Shown here in pieces: positions 16,154 through 17,701 of a stretch of 17,701 nucleotides of DNA. The DNA is taken from positions 1 to 17,701 of the forward strand of contig CBDUVB010000035.1 of the NCBI GenBank assembly GCA_965370555.1, in the 5' to 3' direction. Source of the stretch: JAJOKK01 sp965370555. Lineage in GTDB: Bacteria; Bipolaricaulota; Bipolaricaulia; UBA7950; UBA9294. A program made the position numbers and the translations under genes. The notes beneath the pieces were generated by a model that ran no database searches, was not told where the DNA came from, and saw only the letters and a list, made by a program, of their open reading frames with translations. Position 1 is the stretch's first letter, and every line of letters begins with the position of its first letter.

Positions 16154-16258
16154 ATAACGGGCAGGGAGCTTCGATTCATACTACTCTCAGACCGCCTCCA
16201 CTCCGTTTGCGGCATGACAGGCTATGAAGCGCGGGGTCCGAATCCGAAGGTCCGTCTC

Positions 16259-17289
16259 TTAGCCGCCGCAGCCTCCGCCTGAATCGTCGCTCGGGGGTGG
16301 CGCCGCTCCTTCACTGGCCTTAACCGGGTAGTTGGCACCCTTAGCAGGGTCGAACCTGTACGGCGCGACCTCGGGATCCGTTGTCCAACCGGTCATCCCC
16401 CACAGGAGATTTCTGGCATCGTAACCCAGGATGTTGAGGATCGCGGTGGCCTGGCTTGCGTCGCGTCCCGTCCCGTGTAACAGTAGACAACGATCTGCTT
16501 GTCGGGATTGAGCTTCTCCAGGTTCTCGATCTTGGCAATCTCCTTGAACGGGATGTTGATGGCGCCAGGGATGTGCCCCTTGGCATACTGCTCCGCGGTA
16601 CGGACGCTCACGATAACAAGATCGTTGCTGTCATCACCATCCGTAATTAAGTCGAGCAGGTCCGCGGCCTTGATGTTCCTCTCGCCAGCGCTTGCGTAGG
16701 CATTGCACGCAGCCTTGATGATTTCCGACTCCACACTGGAAGATGTGACATCGACCGAAGGACGCTCGTACGTCGCCGTTGCTTCGTTCGCCGTGGTCTC
16801 GACCGGCAGGTCGGAATCCGGATTGGCGAACTGCTTGGTGGCAACAGTTGTGTCCTTGGTCCAGCCCATGATGCCCCACTCGAGGTTCGTGGCGTCGTAG
16901 CCACACAGATTGAGAAGGGCCGTGGCCTGACTTGCAGTGTGTCCAGTGTAGCAGTACACGACGATCTTGTTGTCCTTTGGCAGCTTGGACAGGCTTGCGC
17001 TCTCGAACAGGGCACCGAACGGCAGATTAACCGCCCCCGCGATGTGGCCATAGGCGAAATCCGCGGCTGACCTAATGCTGAGCACAAACGGTCTGTCAGC
17101 TCCGAGCATCTGTGGCAACAGGCTTTTGGACGAGATGTTGAACACGGTATCCGGATTGTTGAGGTACGCGTCTGCAGCGGCAGCGATAACGTCCTCCTGC
17201 GCTTTGGAACACAGGACCAATACCGGAATCAATACGAGCACAGCAATTCCACACAACAGCAGAGTGATACGCTTTCGGTCTTTAGGCAT
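16259..17289 (-). pseudogene. Exported two-domain rhodanese-like sulfurtransferase, frameshifted
   Basis: The start at 17287-17289 has a perfect AGGAGG (minus strand, 17297-17302) 7 bases upstream. Residues 1-31 are a basic start plus hydrophobic segment (ITLLLCGIAVLVLIPVLVLC), a signal peptide or membrane anchor; the LVLC context is a poor lipobox. Rhodanese domain 1 (about 40-150) has the loop YCYTGHTASQAT; domain 2 (about 200 onward) has YCYTGRDA. Such proteins transfer sulfane sulfur through the loop cysteine, here outside the cytoplasm. After YCYTGRDA the frame is lost at a GTCCC tandem duplication (16465-16474), giving a 298-residue product. Removing five bases restores ATAILNILGYDA...GWTTDPEVAPYRFDP and a 341-residue protein ending SDDSGGGCGG at 16259. 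Either a real recent mutation or an assembly error. Confidence 0.88.
16465..16474 (-). repeat. 5-base tandem duplication (GTCCC x2) causing the frameshift
   Basis: The + strand reads GTCCCGTCCC here, while the paralogous fragment near 17636-17640 has GTCCC once in an otherwise identical context. The extra five bases shift the rhodanese frame just after its second active-site loop. Confidence 0.85.
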
Positions 17290-17296
17290 CTAGAAT

Positions 17297-17302
17297 CCTC
17301 CT
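17297..17302 (-). promoter_or_regulatory. Shine-Dalgarno site of the rhodanese gene
   Basis: AGGAGG on the minus strand, 7 bases from the ATG at 17289, fixes the start. No convincing -35/-10 pair was found in the 190 bases upstream. Confidence 0.85.
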
Positions 17303-17430
17303 GTCCATCGAAGTGTCCCTCTCAATTCGCCGATTGCCTCCACGCCAATAATTTGTGCCACTGCTGCTTGCTGACACGGTTCTTCTACCCACACGCGGCC
17401 TTGTGAGTGTCTACGCGTAGTCGCCGCAGC

Positions 17431-17466
17431 CACGCCACCACCGCATGACAACACGGTGGTGGCGTG
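17431..17466. terminator. Perfect 13-bp hairpin between rhodanese genes
   Basis: CACGCCACCACCG (17431-17443) and its exact complement (17454-17466) enclose a 10-base loop. It begins 11 bases after the stop of the minus-strand fragment at 17478, a terminator position. No T tract follows on either strand, so it may act as an RNA-stabilising or attenuating stem instead of a classical intrinsic terminator. Confidence 0.6.
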
Positions 17467-17477
17467 ACGCTGGCTCT

Positions 17478-17651
17478 TCATTCACCAACTTCGAACGGGT
17501 AATCCGGAATCCCTGCTGGATCAAACCTCTTGGGCGCGACCTCAGGATCCGTTGTCCAACCGGTCATCCCCCACAGGAGATTGCTCGCATCGTAACCCAG
17601 TATGTTGAGGATCGCGGTGGCCTGGCTTGCGTCGCGTCCCGTGTAACAGTA
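17478..17651 (-). pseudogene. 3' fragment of a second rhodanese-like gene
   Basis: It encodes only the end of a rhodanese domain: YCYTGRDASQATAILNILGY then DASNLLWGMTGWTTDPEVAP and a tail ending DYPFEVGE. Against copy A (16363-16485) it shows four substitutions and the single 5-base difference over 118 bases by eye, so the duplication is recent or maintained by gene conversion. It has no GGGCGG tail. Homology stops sharply at 17651, in the codons for the active-site Tyr-Cys, and is replaced upstream by a GC-rich hairpin. A start codon inside that hairpin (17687) is open in frame but is probably spurious. The fragment lacks the rest of domain 2, domain 1 and the signal peptide. Confidence 0.8.
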
Positions 17652-17684
17652 AAAAGATTCCCCGCCCTTCCGGACGGGGCTTTT
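17651..17684 (-). terminator. GC-rich hairpin with T tract (intrinsic terminator or IS end)
   Basis: On the minus strand, CCCCGTCC, loop GGAA, GGGCGGGG (one G-T wobble) is followed by AATCTTTTT and preceded by AAAAG. This is a textbook intrinsic terminator for a gene lying beyond the window end. GC-rich hairpins of this type also form the right ends of IS200/IS605-family elements, which would explain why the rhodanese homology is cut exactly here. Confidence 0.65.
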
Positions 17685-17701
17685 CAAAGCAAATGCAACT
17701 G

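Larger units (their letters stand above)
14200..16172 (-). mobile_element. IS1634-type insertion sequence
   Basis: An insertion sequence of about 1.97 kb carrying one minus-strand transposase. Its ends are supported by two nested inverted repeats: 20 bases at 14212-14231 and 16134-16153 (18 of 20 match by eye), and outside them 9 identical bases, GAAGCTCCC at 14200-14208 and its complement at 16164-16172. Spacers between inner and outer repeats differ (3 and 10 bases), so the exact tips are uncertain; the minimal element is 14212-16153. No matching target-site duplication was found at either choice of ends, which suggests an old or rearranged insertion. It sits between the end of flxA and convergent rhodanese genes and breaks no recognisable gene. 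Confidence 0.85.

Noticed and set aside
16205..16250. A tRNA T-arm-like stretch (GGGGTCCGAATCC)
   Set aside because: The flanking bases do not pair as a T stem, and no acceptor stem, anticodon arm or D arm can be built around it.
17478..17687. Complete small gene of 69 codons starting at 17687
   Set aside because: Its first codons come from the hairpin and T tract; only the part from 17651 down matches a rhodanese, so it is a truncated fragment.
1..17701. CRISPR array, riboswitch, rRNA or replication origin
   Set aside because: No regularly spaced repeats, conserved RNA structure or iteron-like cluster was seen on either strand.

Overview
The window looks like accessory energy-metabolism DNA from a strict anaerobe. 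It is dominated by iron-sulfur flavoproteins of the heterodisulfide reductase / flavin oxidoreductase (Hdr/Flx) world. A sigma70-type -35/-10 promoter on the transposase, Shine-Dalgarno sites before many genes and the bacterial Flx-type gene order favour an anaerobic bacterium over a methanogen. The FrhB and HdrC genes would fit either, and I cannot name the phylum from the sequence.

Region 1 (1-5605, + strand) is HdrA module 1. It holds the end of an MvhD/FlxD-like gene, an HdrA-type electron-bifurcating scaffold split over two consecutive genes (419-1699 and 1706-3388), and two tandem FlxC/FdhB-like iron-sulfur proteins (3385-4485 and 4496-5605). The two HdrA halves lie in the same reading frame and are separated only by a TGA and two codons.

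Region 2 (5639-14173, + strand, tightly overlapping genes) is HdrA module 2. In order it holds a hydrogenase-maturation-protease-like gene, hdrC, an frhB-like F420 oxidoreductase subunit, a fused 1000-residue tandem HdrA, mvhD/flxD, flxC, flxB and flxA. FlxA and FlxB should bring electrons from NAD(P)H. FrhB would exchange electrons with F420 or another carrier. FlxD, FlxC and HdrC wire these to HdrA, where flavin-based electron bifurcation involving ferredoxin is expected. No HdrB (CCG-domain) catalytic subunit and no hydrogenase large subunit lies in the window. The two modules also differ by eye in codon habit, with module 1 richer in ATA, AGA and AGG, which suggests separate histories.

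Region 3 (about 14200-16172) is an IS1634-type insertion sequence immediately after flxA. It carries a 568-residue DDE transposase on the minus strand, imperfect terminal inverted repeats, and a promoter so close to the ATG that the mRNA should be leaderless.

Region 4 (16259-17701, minus strand) carries exported rhodanese-type sulfurtransferase genes. One nearly complete two-domain gene is frameshifted by a 5-base tandem duplication. A second, nearly identical 3' fragment is cut off abruptly at a GC-rich hairpin with a T tract, which is either a terminator or the end of another mobile element. A perfect 13-bp hairpin lies between the two.
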